A stretch of DNA of 64,000 bases from Pseudorhodoferax sp. Leaf274 (GTDB taxonomy: Bacteria; Pseudomonadota; Gammaproteobacteria; Burkholderiales; Burkholderiaceae_C): assembly GCF_001422445.1 (NCBI RefSeq), contig NZ_LMNA01000030.1, positions 62,231-126,230 of the forward strand. Direction: 5' to 3'. The translations under genes were made by a program, and so were the position numbers. Under the pieces are notes generated by a model that was given only the letters and a program-made list of their open reading frames with translations, was not told the origin of the DNA and did not search any database. How positions within the stretch are numbered: the first letter of the stretch is position 1; every line of letters starts with the position of its first letter. Below, piece by piece: positions 1 to 8,195 of this stretch.

Positions 1-637
1 CCACGCGCTGCACCGTGAAGCCGCACTGCGCCAGGCTGTCGCGCACGGCGCGCGCGATGGTCCAGGTGGCCAGCCGCGTGCCGGCGCGGCAGCAGCGCGC
101 CACGGCCTTGAGCGTGTCCAGGCTCCAGATGCCGGGGTTGCACGCGGGGCTGAAGCCGTCGAGGAACACGCTGTCGGCCGGGCACACCAGTTCGCGCAGC
201 ATGGGCTGGGCTTCGCCGATGGCCAGCGTCAGCAGCACGCGGCCCCGGTCCAGCCGCAGCCGGTGCACACCGGGCCGCAGGCCCCAGCATTGCGCGGCGA
301 GCTCGTCGGCCAGGGGCTGCAGTTCCGGGAAGGCGTGCGCGCTGCGGCGCAGGTCGTCGGCCGAAGCGGGGTAGGCCTCGACCGAGACGAAGTGCAGCCG
401 TGCGGGCCGCTGCGGATCGGAGCGCCAGGCGGCCCACGCCACCAGGAAGTTCAGGCCCAGGCCGAAGCCGGTCTCCAGGATGGTCCAGTGCGCCCGTCCG
501 GCCCAGGCCTGCGGCAGGCCGCAGCCCTGCAGGAACACGCCGCGCGCCTGCGCCAGGCCCGCCTCGGAGCGGTAGCGGTCACCGAAGCGCGGGTTGTAGG
601 GAGCGCCATCGGCGAGCCACTCGATGGGCTCGGCCAT
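1..637 (-). CDS. mnmC: tRNA U34 methyltransferase domain of MnmC, cut by window edge
   Basis: The visible N-terminal 212 residues match the methyltransferase half of bifunctional MnmC, which finishes the mnm5s2U modification at tRNA wobble U34 using SAM. Near the start is ADGAPYNPRFGDRYR, typical of the family, followed by the SAM-binding stretch ETGFGLGLNFL. Later come VFLDGFSPACNPGIW and a TRLATWTIA segment, both characteristic of the DUF752 fold. The C-terminal FAD oxidase half would lie beyond the window start and cannot be seen, so a stand-alone methyltransferase (MnmD type) is possible. ATG at 637 follows the stop of the upstream iron-trafficking gene by 6 bases, so the two are probably cotranscribed. 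Confidence 0.88.
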   Translation of the reverse strand, partial: MAEPIEWLADGAPYNPRFGDRYRSEAGLAQARGVFLQGCGLPQAWAGRAHWTILETGFGLGLNFLVAWAAWRSDPQRPARLHFVSVEAYPASADDLRRSAHAFPELQPLADELAAQCWGLRPGVHRLRLDRGRVLLTLAIGEAQPMLRELVCPADSVFLDGFSPACNPGIWSLDTLKAVARCCRAGTRLATWTIARAVRDSLAQCGFTVQRV

Positions 638-643
638 GGGCGC

Positions 644-916
644 TCAGGCGGCGGGCGGCACGTAGCCCTGGACAGCGTCGGCGCCGGCGCCGAAGAAGTG
701 GTTCTCCATCTGGCGCGACAGGTACTGGCGCGCGCGCTGGTCGGCCATGTTGAGCTTGTTCTCGTTGATCAGCATGGTCTGCTGCTTGAGCCAGGCGGCC
801 CAGGCCTCCTTGCTGACGCTCTGCCAGATGCGCTTGCCCAGTTCGCCCGGATAGGGCGGCAGGTCCAGGCCTTCGGCCTCGCGGCCCAGTTTGATGCAGT
901 TGACCATGCGTGCCAT
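644..916 (-). CDS. yggX: Probable Fe(2+)-trafficking protein
   Basis: A 90-residue protein, the usual family length. It starts [18 protein letters not shown], with the conserved Cys7 in VNCIKLG, and carries [19 protein letters not shown] and a LINENKLNM segment, all YggX signatures. Family members protect Fe-S clusters and may hand over Fe(II) in the cytoplasm. It lies directly upstream of mnmC and downstream of the EVE gene on the same strand. A longer reading of the frame exists upstream, but the ATG at 916 gives the family-standard N terminus. Confidence 0.92.
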   Translation of the reverse strand: MARMVNCIKLGREAEGLDLPPYPGELGKRIWQSVSKEAWAAWLKQQTMLINENKLNMADQRARQYLSRQMENHFFGAGADAVQGYVPPAA

Positions 917-981
917 GTCGAGTGTTTCCTTGGGGATGCAGGCCGTGGGCGGCCTTGTTGGATGCGGATTGCGGGCGCGGA

Positions 982-1464
982 TTATCGGCCGGCCAGCAAG
1001 CCATCGGCGATCAGGGCCCAATGCACGGGATCGACCGGCGTGATCGACAGCCGGCTGCCGCGCTGCAGCACCAGCATCTCCGCCAGGCCGGGGTGCGCAC
1101 GCAGCTCGGCCAGCGGCAGCAGGCGCGTCTTGCGCACGGCCTGCACATCGCGCAGCAGCCAGCGCGGCGCCTCGGGCCGGGAGGCGGCGTCGTGGTAGGG
1201 CGAGGCAGGGTCGAACTGCGTCGGGTCCGGCCGCGGCCCGGAGGCCACGCGCGCGATGCCGGCGATGCCGGGCGCGGGGCAGCTGGAGTGGTAGAACAGC
1301 ACGCCGTCGCCGACCTGCATGCCATCGCGCATGAAGTTGCGGGCCTGGTAGTTGCGCACGCCGGTCCAGGGCACGGTGCGGTCCGGCGCGGCCAGCGCGT
1401 CGTCGATGGAGCATTCGTCGGGCTCGGACTTCATCAGCCAGTAGCGGTGGGATGCGGCGTTCAT
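982..1464 (-). CDS. EVE domain protein
   Basis: A 160-residue single-domain protein. The N terminus [16 protein letters not shown] and [15 protein letters not shown] are the hallmark of the EVE fold (PUA-like, thymocyte nuclear protein 1 family), which binds modified bases in nucleic acid. [11 protein letters not shown] and [10 protein letters not shown] complete the domain. The natural ligand in bacteria is mostly unknown. The ATG at 1464 is preferred over an upstream ATG at 1554 because [15 protein letters not shown] gives the family-standard N terminus. It sits head to head with the phytochrome gene. Confidence 0.9.
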   Translation of the reverse strand: MNAASHRYWLMKSEPDECSIDDALAAPDRTVPWTGVRNYQARNFMRDGMQVGDGVLFYHSSCPAPGIAGIARVASGPRPDPTQFDPASPYHDAASRPEAPRWLLRDVQAVRKTRLLPLAELRAHPGLAEMLVLQRGSRLSITPVDPVHWALIADGLLAGR

Positions 1465-1595
1465 GGCGTGGACTGTGGTGTGAAAGCCGCGAGAGGATGC
1501 CACATCGGGCCGCGACCTTCTCCTACAGGGCGGCGGCTCGCCACAATGGCACACTCCGCTCGCCCGAACGATCCATCCGTGTACACAACCGCTCC

Positions 1596-3782
1596 ATGAC
1601 AGCGGACGTCAACCCTCCCGACCTCACCTCCTGCGACCTGGAGCCGATCCGCTGGCCGGGTGCCGTCCAGCCGCATGGCCGGATGCTGGTGCTGCACGCG
1701 CAGACGCTGGCGCCCCTGGCCGCCAGCGCGCGCTGGCCTGCGGCCGAACGCGCCGCCGTGCTGGCCCAGCTCAACCGCACGGCGCTGGCCTCGCTGCCGG
1801 CCATCGGCGCCGGCAGCTCGCCGATCAGCCTCGGCCGGCTGCAGCTGCCCGGCGGCGTGGCGCAGGAGGTGTCGGCCCACCGCACGCCGGCCCACGTCAT
1901 CGTCGAGTGCGAAGACGCCGGCCCCGAGAACCACAGCCCGGCACCCATCTACGAATTGGCGCGCAGCTTCCTGCCGCTGCTGCAGCGTGCGCGCGACCTG
2001 CCGGCGCTGTGCCTGCTGGCGGCCCAGGAGATGCAGCGGCTCAGCGGTTTCGGCCGCACGCTGGTCTACCGCTTCGACGAGGACGGCCATGGCCAGGTGC
2101 TGGCCGAGACGCTGCAGGAGGGCTACGACAGCTACCTGGGCCACCACTTCCCGGCGTCCGACATCCCGCGCCAGGCGCGCGCGCTGTACCTGGTGAACCA
2201 CTTCCGGCTGATCCCCGACGCGCGCTACGCGCCGGTGCCGCTGGAAGGCATGGACGGCAGCGCTGCGGCGGAGATCGACCTCTCGCAGGCCTTCCTGCGC
2301 AGCGTCTCGCCGGTGCACCTCGAATACATGCGCAACATGGGCACGCTGGCCTCCATGTCGGTCTCGCTCATCGTCGACGGCAAGCTCTGGGGCCTGATCT
2401 CCTGCCACAACCATGGGCCGCGCACCCTGGCACTCAGCGCACGCGCGGCCTGCGAGCACCTGGGCCAGTTGCTCTCGCTGCAGATCGGCGCGATGCAGGC
2501 GGCCGAAGAGGCCGCCGAGCGCCTGGAGCTGCGCCAGCTCACGCTGTCGCTGGTGGCGCAGCTGGCCGAGAGCGACGGCACGCTGAACCGGCTGGTGCGC
2601 AGCCAGGGCCTGCTGCGGCTGGCGCGTGCCGGCGGCGCGGCCGTGGTGCTAGACGAAACCGTCTGGACCGTGGGCGAGACGCCGCCGGCGGCCGAGGTCG
2701 AGGCCCTGGCCCGCTGGGTCGTCGACCGGGGCGAGGACGTCTACGCCAGCGACGAATTGGCGCGCGACTATCCCGGCGCCAGCGCGCTGCTGGCGCAGGC
2801 CGCCGGCGTGCTGGCGGTGTCCATCTCGCAGGTGCACCGCCACGTGATCCTGTGGTTCCGCCCCGAGGTCGTGCGCACCGTGCGCTGGGCGGGCAATCCG
2901 CGCAAGTCGGTCGACGAGGGCGGGCGCATCCAGCCGCGCAAGAGCTTCGACAGCTGGGTCGAGCACGTGGGCGGCCGCTCGGCCCGCTGGCTGCCGTCCG
3001 AGCTGGCCGCGGCGCGCGAGCTGCGCGAGGCGCTGATCGGCATCGTGCTGCGCCGCGCGCAGGAGATGGCCGATGCCGCCACCGCGCTGGCCCGCGTCAA
3101 CAAGGAACTGGAAGCCTTCTCCTATACCGTCTCGCACGACCTGCGCGCGCCCATGCGCCACATCGCGGGCTACGCCGACCTCGTGCTGGAGCTGGATGGC
3201 AAGCACATCGGCGAACGCGGCAAGCGCTACCTGGGCCACGTGAAGGAGGCTGCGGCGTTCGCCGGCCAGCTCGTCGATGCGCTGCTCGATTTCTCGCGGC
3301 TGGGCCGCGCCGCGCTCAAGCCGCGCAGCGTGGACACGGCCACCATGGTGGCCGAGCTGGTGCGCGAACTGTCGCGCGACGAGCCTGGCCGCCGCGTGCG
3401 CTGGGAAGTGGCGCCCGGCCTGCCGCGGCTCTACGCCGACCCCCTGCTGCTGCAGGTGGCCACGCGCAACCTGATGGCCAACGCGCAGAAATACACCCGC
3501 GGCGAGGCCGCCCCGCACGTCGTCGTGCGCGCCGTTTCGCGCGATGGCATGGACGGCCTGGAGATCGAGGACAACGGCGTCGGCTTCGACATGAAGTACG
3601 CCGCCAAGCTGTTCGGCGTGTTCCAGCGCCTGCACACGGCCGAAGAGTTCGAAGGCACGGGCATCGGCCTGGCCAACGTCAAGCGCATCGTCGAACGCCA
3701 TGGCGGCGAGGTCTGGGCCCGCGGTGAACCGCAGCGCGGCGCCAGCTTCGGCTTCCTGTTGCCGCGCAGTTCCAAGGATTGA
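1596..3782 (+). CDS. bphP: Bacteriophytochrome sensor histidine kinase
   Basis: 728 residues with PAS_2, GAF, PHY, HisKA and HATPase domains in order. Cys13 in LTSCDLEPI, followed by GAVQPHG, is the biliverdin attachment Cys of bacteriophytochromes. The GAF domain has the chromophore-pocket motif PASDIP, and the PHY tongue has PRKSFDSW (the PRxSF signature). The kinase core shows YTVSHDLRAPMRH (phospho-His), NLMANAQKY (N box), DNGVGFD and GTGIGLANV. It should be a red/far-red light-regulated kinase in the cytoplasm. The CheY-like regulator follows after 14 bases, so it is its likely partner. No heme oxygenase (bphO) is nearby, so biliverdin must come from elsewhere. ATG 1596 is chosen because the Cys then lies at the family position. 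Confidence 0.94.
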   Translation: MTADVNPPDLTSCDLEPIRWPGAVQPHGRMLVLHAQTLAPLAASARWPAAERAAVLAQLNRTALASLPAIGAGSSPISLGRLQLPGGVAQEVSAHRTPAHVIVECEDAGPENHSPAPIYELARSFLPLLQRARDLPALCLLAAQEMQRLSGFGRTLVYRFDEDGHGQVLAETLQEGYDSYLGHHFPASDIPRQARALYLVNHFRLIPDARYAPVPLEGMDGSAAAEIDLSQAFLRSVSPVHLEYMRNMGTLASMSVSLIVDGKLWGLISCHNHGPRTLALSARAACEHLGQLLSLQIGAMQAAEEAAERLELRQLTLSLVAQLAESDGTLNRLVRSQGLLRLARAGGAAVVLDETVWTVGETPPAAEVEALARWVVDRGEDVYASDELARDYPGASALLAQAAGVLAVSISQVHRHVILWFRPEVVRTVRWAGNPRKSVDEGGRIQPRKSFDSWVEHVGGRSARWLPSELAAARELREALIGIVLRRAQEMADAATALARVNKELEAFSYTVSHDLRAPMRHIAGYADLVLELDGKHIGERGKRYLGHVKEAAAFAGQLVDALLDFSRLGRAALKPRSVDTATMVAELVRELSRDEPGRRVRWEVAPGLPRLYADPLLLQVATRNLMANAQKYTRGEAAPHVVVRAVSRDGMDGLEIEDNGVGFDMKYAAKLFGVFQRLHTAEEFEGTGIGLANVKRIVERHGGEVWARGEPQRGASFGFLLPRSSKD

Positions 3783-3796
3783 AGTCCACCACCCAC

Positions 3797-4261
3797 ATGC
3801 TCAAGCCCATTCTTCTCGTCGAAGACGACACCCGCGACCTGGAGCTCACGCTGCTCGCGCTCGAACGCAGCCAGCTGGCCAACGATGTCGTGGTCCTGCG
3901 CGACGGCGCCCAGGCCCTGGCCTACCTGCGCCGCGAGGACGAGCACGCCGACCGCAACGAAGGCAACCCCGCCGTGATCCTGCTCGACCTCAAGCTGCCC
4001 AAGGTCAACGGCCTGGAGGTGCTGGAGGCCGTGCGTGCCGACCCGGCGCTGCGCAGCATCCCCGTGGTCATGCTGACCTCCTCGCAGCAGGAGACCGACG
4101 TGATCCGCAGCTACGAGCTGGGCGTGAACGCCTATGTCGTCAAGCCCGTGGAATTCAAGCAGTTCGTGGCCGCCATCGCCGACCTGGGCGTCTTCTGGGC
4201 CGTGTTGAACGAGCCGCCGCCCGGCTCGTTGAAGGTCAGCCGGCGCTACGAGCATGAGTGA
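3797..4261 (+). CDS. CheY-like response regulator of the phytochrome (Rcp1 type)
   Basis: A 154-residue single REC domain with no output domain. ILLVEDDTRD supplies the acidic pair, ILLDLKLPKVNG the phospho-Asp, VMLTSS the conserved Ser/Thr region, and VVKPVEF the Lys. The insertion after the second helix (RREDEHADRNEGNPAV) is typical of Rcp1-type regulators that receive phosphate from phytochromes. A TTG at 3779 overlapping the phytochrome stop could extend the protein by six residues; ATG 3797 fits REC domain boundaries better. Its end overlaps the hybrid kinase start by 8 bases, indicating one operon. Confidence 0.9.
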   Translation: MLKPILLVEDDTRDLELTLLALERSQLANDVVVLRDGAQALAYLRREDEHADRNEGNPAVILLDLKLPKVNGLEVLEAVRADPALRSIPVVMLTSSQQETDVIRSYELGVNAYVVKPVEFKQFVAAIADLGVFWAVLNEPPPGSLKVSRRYEHE

Positions 4262-6206
4262 ACCGCTGGCACTGCTGCTGCTGGAGGACTCCGCGTTCGA
4301 CGCGGAACTGGTGCAGGAGGCCGTGCATGCCAGCTACCCCGGGGCGCACTGCACGCTGGTGCGCGATGAGGCCGGCTTCCTGCAGGCGCTGGCCGCCCAG
4401 CGCTTCGACGCGGTGCTGTCCGACTACCAGCTGCCCGGCTTCGGTGGCGATGCGGCGCTGGCCATCGCCAGGGCCAGGGCGCCGCAACTGCCGTTCATCT
4501 TCGTGTCCGGCGTGATCGGCGAGGACAACGCCGTCGAGCTGCTCAAGCGCGGCGCCACCGACTACGTGAGCAAGGGCCGCCTGGAGCGGCTGCCGCTGGT
4601 GCTGGAGCGCGCCCTGCGCGAATCGCGCGCGCGCGCTGCCCGCGACGCCGCCGAGGCACGGCTGCGCGAGGCCGACAGCCTGTATGCGCGCATCGTCGAG
4701 TCGCTGCGCGACTACGCCGTCCTGCTGCTCGATGCCGAGCACCGCATCACCAGCTGGAACCGCGGCGCGCAGGCCATGTTCGGCTTCGAGCGCGCCGAGG
4801 CCGTGGGCCAGAGCGCAACCCTGCTGCTGCCCGAAGGCGAGGACGCGCAGGAGACCTGGCGGCGCGACCTGCGCCTGGCCGCCACCGCGCAGCGCGCCGC
4901 CACCCAGCGCTGGATGCGCAGGCGCGACGGCTCGCGCCTGTGGGCCGAGGGCGTGCTGATGCCGCTGCACAGCGATGCGGGCGAGCTCTCGGGCTGGTGC
5001 AGCATCACGCGCGACACCACGGCCGAGCACCTGGCCGCCCAGGCCCTGCGCGAGGCCAAGGAGCAGGCCGAGGCGGCCCGCCACGAGGCCGAGCGCGCCA
5101 GCCAGGCCAAGGACCGGTTCATCGCCATGCTGTCGCACGAACTGCGCGCGCCGCTGTCGGCCGTCTCGGCCGCGATGCACCTGCTGGAGCGCCACGCCAG
5201 CCTGCCCGTGTCGCACCAGGACCTGGTGCCGATGGTGCGCCGCAACGTGGCGGTGGAGGCGCGGCTGATCGACGATCTGCTCGACATCTCCGCCATCTCC
5301 AGCGGCAAGCTGGGCATCAAGCCGGAAGTCGTGGACATGCACGTGGTGTTGCACGAGGCCCTGGCCATGCTGGCCGAGTCCGTGGCCGAACGCGGCATGC
5401 AGGTCGACCTCGCCCTGGCCGACCGGCCGGCCTGGGTGCATGCCGACCCGGTGCGCATGCAGCAGGTGGTGGCCAACCTGCTGCGCAACGCCATCAAGTT
5501 CAGCGAACCCGGCGGCGTGGTGCACCTGCACACGGCGCTGGAGGCCGGCGAATTCGTCTTCTCGTGCTGCGACCAGGGCATCGGCATCGCGCCCGACGCG
5601 CTGGAACGCATCTTCACCGCGTTCGAGCAGGCCGACCGCGACACCGCGCGCGAGCGCGGCGGCCTGGGCCTGGGCCTGGCCATCGCGCGCCACCTGGCGC
5701 TGGCCCACGGCGGCGTGCTGCTGGCCGAGAGTCCAGGCCTGGGACAGGGTGCGCGCTTCACGCTGCGGCTGCCGCTGCGCGAGGGCGCGGTGCCGCCGCC
5801 CCCGCCGCCGTCCCTGCTGCCGGCGGCCGAGCCCGCGCCGGTCCGCCATGCGCGCGTGCTGATGGTGGAGGACCACCCGGGCGCGGCGATGGCGCTGCGC
5901 ATGTGCCTCGAAGAATTCGGCTACTCCGTCGAGCATGCCGCCAGCGTGGCCGAGGCGCTGCAGCTGGCGCAGGCCCATCCGTTCGACATCGTGCTGACCG
6001 ATCTGGGCCTGCCCGACGGCAGCGGCGTGGACATCGGCCGTGCGCTCGGCACCCGCCTGCCCGTGCTGGCGTTGAGCGGCTACGGCGCGGAGAGCGACCT
6101 GCGCAGCACCGCCGCTGCAGGCTTTGCCGGCCACCTGGTCAAGCCGGTGGACCCGCCGCAGGTGCATGCGGTGCTGCAGAAGCTGCTGGTACGGCCCGGG
6201 ACATGA
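4254..6206 (+). CDS. Hybrid histidine kinase, REC-PAS-HisKA-HATPase-REC
   Basis: 650 residues. The N-terminal REC (about 5-120) has LLEDSAFD, the phospho-Asp in LSDYQLPG and a DYVSKGRL segment. A PAS domain (about 145-260) contains AEHRITSWNRGAQAMFGF. A coiled linker leads to the HisKA motif MLSHELRAPLSA, N box NLLRNAIKF, CDQGIGIAPD and GGLGLGLAIARHLA. A Pro-rich linker precedes a C-terminal REC with VLMVEDHPG and VLTDLGLPDGSG. The two receivers bracketing a kinase suggest an integrator that takes phosphate from the phytochrome system and adds another cue through PAS. No membrane segment is seen. Its stop overlaps the LysR start (ATGA). Confidence 0.92.
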   Translation: MSEPLALLLLEDSAFDAELVQEAVHASYPGAHCTLVRDEAGFLQALAAQRFDAVLSDYQLPGFGGDAALAIARARAPQLPFIFVSGVIGEDNAVELLKRGATDYVSKGRLERLPLVLERALRESRARAARDAAEARLREADSLYARIVESLRDYAVLLLDAEHRITSWNRGAQAMFGFERAEAVGQSATLLLPEGEDAQETWRRDLRLAATAQRAATQRWMRRRDGSRLWAEGVLMPLHSDAGELSGWCSITRDTTAEHLAAQALREAKEQAEAARHEAERASQAKDRFIAMLSHELRAPLSAVSAAMHLLERHASLPVSHQDLVPMVRRNVAVEARLIDDLLDISAISSGKLGIKPEVVDMHVVLHEALAMLAESVAERGMQVDLALADRPAWVHADPVRMQQVVANLLRNAIKFSEPGGVVHLHTALEAGEFVFSCCDQGIGIAPDALERIFTAFEQADRDTARERGGLGLGLAIARHLALAHGGVLLAESPGLGQGARFTLRLPLREGAVPPPPPPSLLPAAEPAPVRHARVLMVEDHPGAAMALRMCLEEFGYSVEHAASVAEALQLAQAHPFDIVLTDLGLPDGSGVDIGRALGTRLPVLALSGYGAESDLRSTAAAGFAGHLVKPVDPPQVHAVLQKLLVRPGT

Positions 6207-7117
6207 AGCCGGCGCTGCCGGACCTGAACCTGCTGCGCGTGTTCGATGCCATCTGGCGCTCGCGCAGCGTGACGGCCGCCGGCGCCCAGATCGGCCTGAC
6301 TCAGGGCTCGATGAGCAATGCGCTGAACCGCTTGCGCCAGCACTTCGACGACCCGCTGTTCGTGCGCCTGCAGGGCCGCATGCAGCCCACGGTGCTCGCC
6401 GAGGGCCTGGCCGAGCCGGTGCAGCTGGCGCTGCGCCAGCTCGAGCAGGCACTGGCGCAGCGCCGCGCCTTCCTGCCGGCCACGGCCGCGCAGGGCTTTC
6501 GCATCTGCATGACGGAGATCGCCCAGCGCGTGTTCCTGCCGCGGCTGGTGCAGCACCTGGCCCAGGAGGCCCCGCGCGTGCACCTGGCCACGGTGGACAT
6601 GCCGCCCGCACGCGCACAGGCCGCGCTGGCGGCTGGCGAGATCGATCTCGCGATCGGCTACTTCGCGGCCTTCGGCGACAGCTTCTTCGCGCAACGGCTG
6701 TTCGCCGAGCACTACGTGGTGCTGGCGCGTGCCGGGCATCCAGGCATCGGCACGCGGCTCACGCGCAACGCCTACCTGCAGGCCGCCCACATCTCGTACC
6801 GGCCGGCCGCGGCCAACCATGAGCTGCTGGACGAGCGGCTCGACCGTGCGTTCGCGCGGGCCGGCGTGCAGCGCCGCGTCGGCCTGCAGGTGGCGCACTC
6901 CATGGGCCTGTCGGTGGTGGTGGCGCAGACCGACCTGGTCGCCACCGTGCCCTCGCGGCTGGCGCTGAGCTTTGCCGACACGCCCGGCCTGCGCGTGCTG
7001 GCGCTGCCGCTGGCCGTGCCGGCCATCGAGATCCGCCAGCACTGGCACCTGCGCAGCCACCAGGATCCCGCGCACCAGTGGCTGCGCGCGCAGATCGCCA
7101 CGCTGTTCCAGGCCTGA
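6203..7117 (+). CDS. LysR-family transcriptional regulator
   Basis: 304 residues. The N-terminal winged helix reads DLNLLRVFDAIWRSRSVTAAG then LTQGSMSNALNRLRQHFDDPLFVR, typical of LysR proteins, with DPLFVR and the aromatic-pathway NahR/LinR style. A periplasmic-binding-like effector domain follows (about 90-300). The ATG overlaps the hybrid kinase stop, which is odd for a LysR gene and suggests translational coupling to the light-sensing operon. A 19-base inverted repeat lies just downstream, in front of the dioxygenase gene, so the ring-cleavage genes are its likely targets. The effector is unknown. Confidence 0.88.
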   Translation: MKPALPDLNLLRVFDAIWRSRSVTAAGAQIGLTQGSMSNALNRLRQHFDDPLFVRLQGRMQPTVLAEGLAEPVQLALRQLEQALAQRRAFLPATAAQGFRICMTEIAQRVFLPRLVQHLAQEAPRVHLATVDMPPARAQAALAAGEIDLAIGYFAAFGDSFFAQRLFAEHYVVLARAGHPGIGTRLTRNAYLQAAHISYRPAAANHELLDERLDRAFARAGVQRRVGLQVAHSMGLSVVVAQTDLVATVPSRLALSFADTPGLRVLALPLAVPAIEIRQHWHLRSHQDPAHQWLRAQIATLFQA

Positions 7118-7140
7118 GCCCTCGCAGCCGCATTCACGCC

Positions 7141-7159
7141 GTCAATACGGTGCATTGAC
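7141..7159. promoter_or_regulatory. Operator-like inverted repeat before dioxygenase gene
   Basis: GTCAAT, seven bases, ATTGAC: a perfect 6+6 inverted repeat between the LysR stop and the dioxygenase start. Its size and dyad fit a LysR-type recognition site, and position favours the gene just upstream as the binder. This is inferred; no clear -35/-10 pair with normal spacing was found around it. Confidence 0.5.
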
Positions 7160-7246
7160 GCGCGCGGGTTCCGGCGCGCGCCCTCCTTGCCTAGACTGGA
7201 CGCACCACCACGATGGCGCGCCCGAACCGTTGGCGCGGAGACAGCC

Positions 7247-8116
7247 ATGATCGACCTGCACGACATCCGCTACGTGCGCCTGGGCACGCGCGACCTGGAA
7301 GGCGCCGTGCGCTATGCCCACGACATCCTGGGCCTGGCCGAGGGCGGGCGCGGCGGCAACTCCAAGAACGGCCAGTCGGTCTACCTGCGCAGCGACCCGC
7401 GCGACCACACGCTGGTCTACTTCGACGGCGACCCGCACGACCACACCGTGGGCTTCGAGCTGCGCGAGGGCGTGGCGCTGGACGCGGCCGCCGCCGAGCT
7501 CGAACGCCTGGGCCACCCGGTCCACCGTGGCAGCGACGAGGAGTGCGCGCAGCGCCGCGTGGGCGCCGTCGTCCAGTTCCGCGACCCCAGCGGCAACCGC
7601 ATCGACCTGCTGGAGCGCCAGCCGCGCGCCGACCGGCCCTTCACGCCCACGCGGCCCGTGGCCAACACCGGCTTCTCGCACGTGGGCCTGCGCAGCACCG
7701 ACCCGGCGCGCGACGAGGCCTTCTGGACGGGCGTGCTGTCGGCCAAGGTCAGCGACCGCATCGGCGCCGCGCCGCTGCTGCGCATCGACGAGGTGCACCA
7801 CAAGATCGCGCTGTTCCCATCGGCATTCGCGGGCGTGCAGCACATCAACCACCAGGTGGCGTCCATCGACGACATCATGCAGTCCTGGTACTTCCTGCAA
7901 GGGCGCGGCGTGCGCACGGTGTTCGGGCCCGGCCGGCACCCGACCTCGGGCGCGATGTTCCTGTACTTCGAGGGGCCGGACGGCATGGTCTACGAGTACT
8001 CCAGCGGGGTCCGCCAGATCACCGACCCGGCGCACCGGCCACGGCAGTTCCCGTTCGAGCCGGCTTCGTTCTGCATGTGGGGCGCGCGGCCGGACATCGC
8101 CGAATTCAGGCAGTGA
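7247..8116 (+). CDS. Type I extradiol (catechol-type) dioxygenase, VOC fold
   Basis: 289 residues made of two vicinal-oxygen-chelate modules. Aligning by eye to BphC-type enzymes, all six key positions are filled: Fe ligands His145 (GFSHVGL), His202 (HINHQV) and Glu250 (GMVYEY), plus active-site His185, His231 and Tyr240. This predicts meta-cleavage of a catechol-like ring in the cytoplasm. The substrate cannot be told from sequence. ATG 7247 has a GGAG seven bases upstream, favouring it over an in-frame ATG at 7187. The flavin monooxygenase downstream would supply the hydroxylated ring, and the LysR upstream may control both. Confidence 0.85.
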   Translation: MIDLHDIRYVRLGTRDLEGAVRYAHDILGLAEGGRGGNSKNGQSVYLRSDPRDHTLVYFDGDPHDHTVGFELREGVALDAAAAELERLGHPVHRGSDEECAQRRVGAVVQFRDPSGNRIDLLERQPRADRPFTPTRPVANTGFSHVGLRSTDPARDEAFWTGVLSAKVSDRIGAAPLLRIDEVHHKIALFPSAFAGVQHINHQVASIDDIMQSWYFLQGRGVRTVFGPGRHPTSGAMFLYFEGPDGMVYEYSSGVRQITDPAHRPRQFPFEPASFCMWGARPDIAEFRQ

Positions 8117-8122
8117 GCCAAG

Positions 8123-8140
8123 CGCGCGGCCGGCCGCGCG
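8123..8140. repeat. Perfect 18-bp GC palindrome between dioxygenase and monooxygenase genes
   Basis: CGCGCGGCC followed directly by GGCCGCGCG, seven bases after the dioxygenase stop. It could fold in the mRNA as a stability hairpin between the two genes or be a chance GC palindrome. There is no U tract, so it is not a classical terminator. Confidence 0.4.
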
Positions 8141-8195
8141 GTCCGCGGGTCCGGCGCGTCGTCGGGCCTGCCGCCTTGCTCCACAATGCGGCCCC

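Noticed and set aside
4236-6617. Long minus-strand open frame opposite the hybrid kinase
   Set aside because: Composition is Gln/His/Arg-rich with no domain, typical of antisense frames in high-GC genes; the plus-strand kinase motifs are unequivocal.
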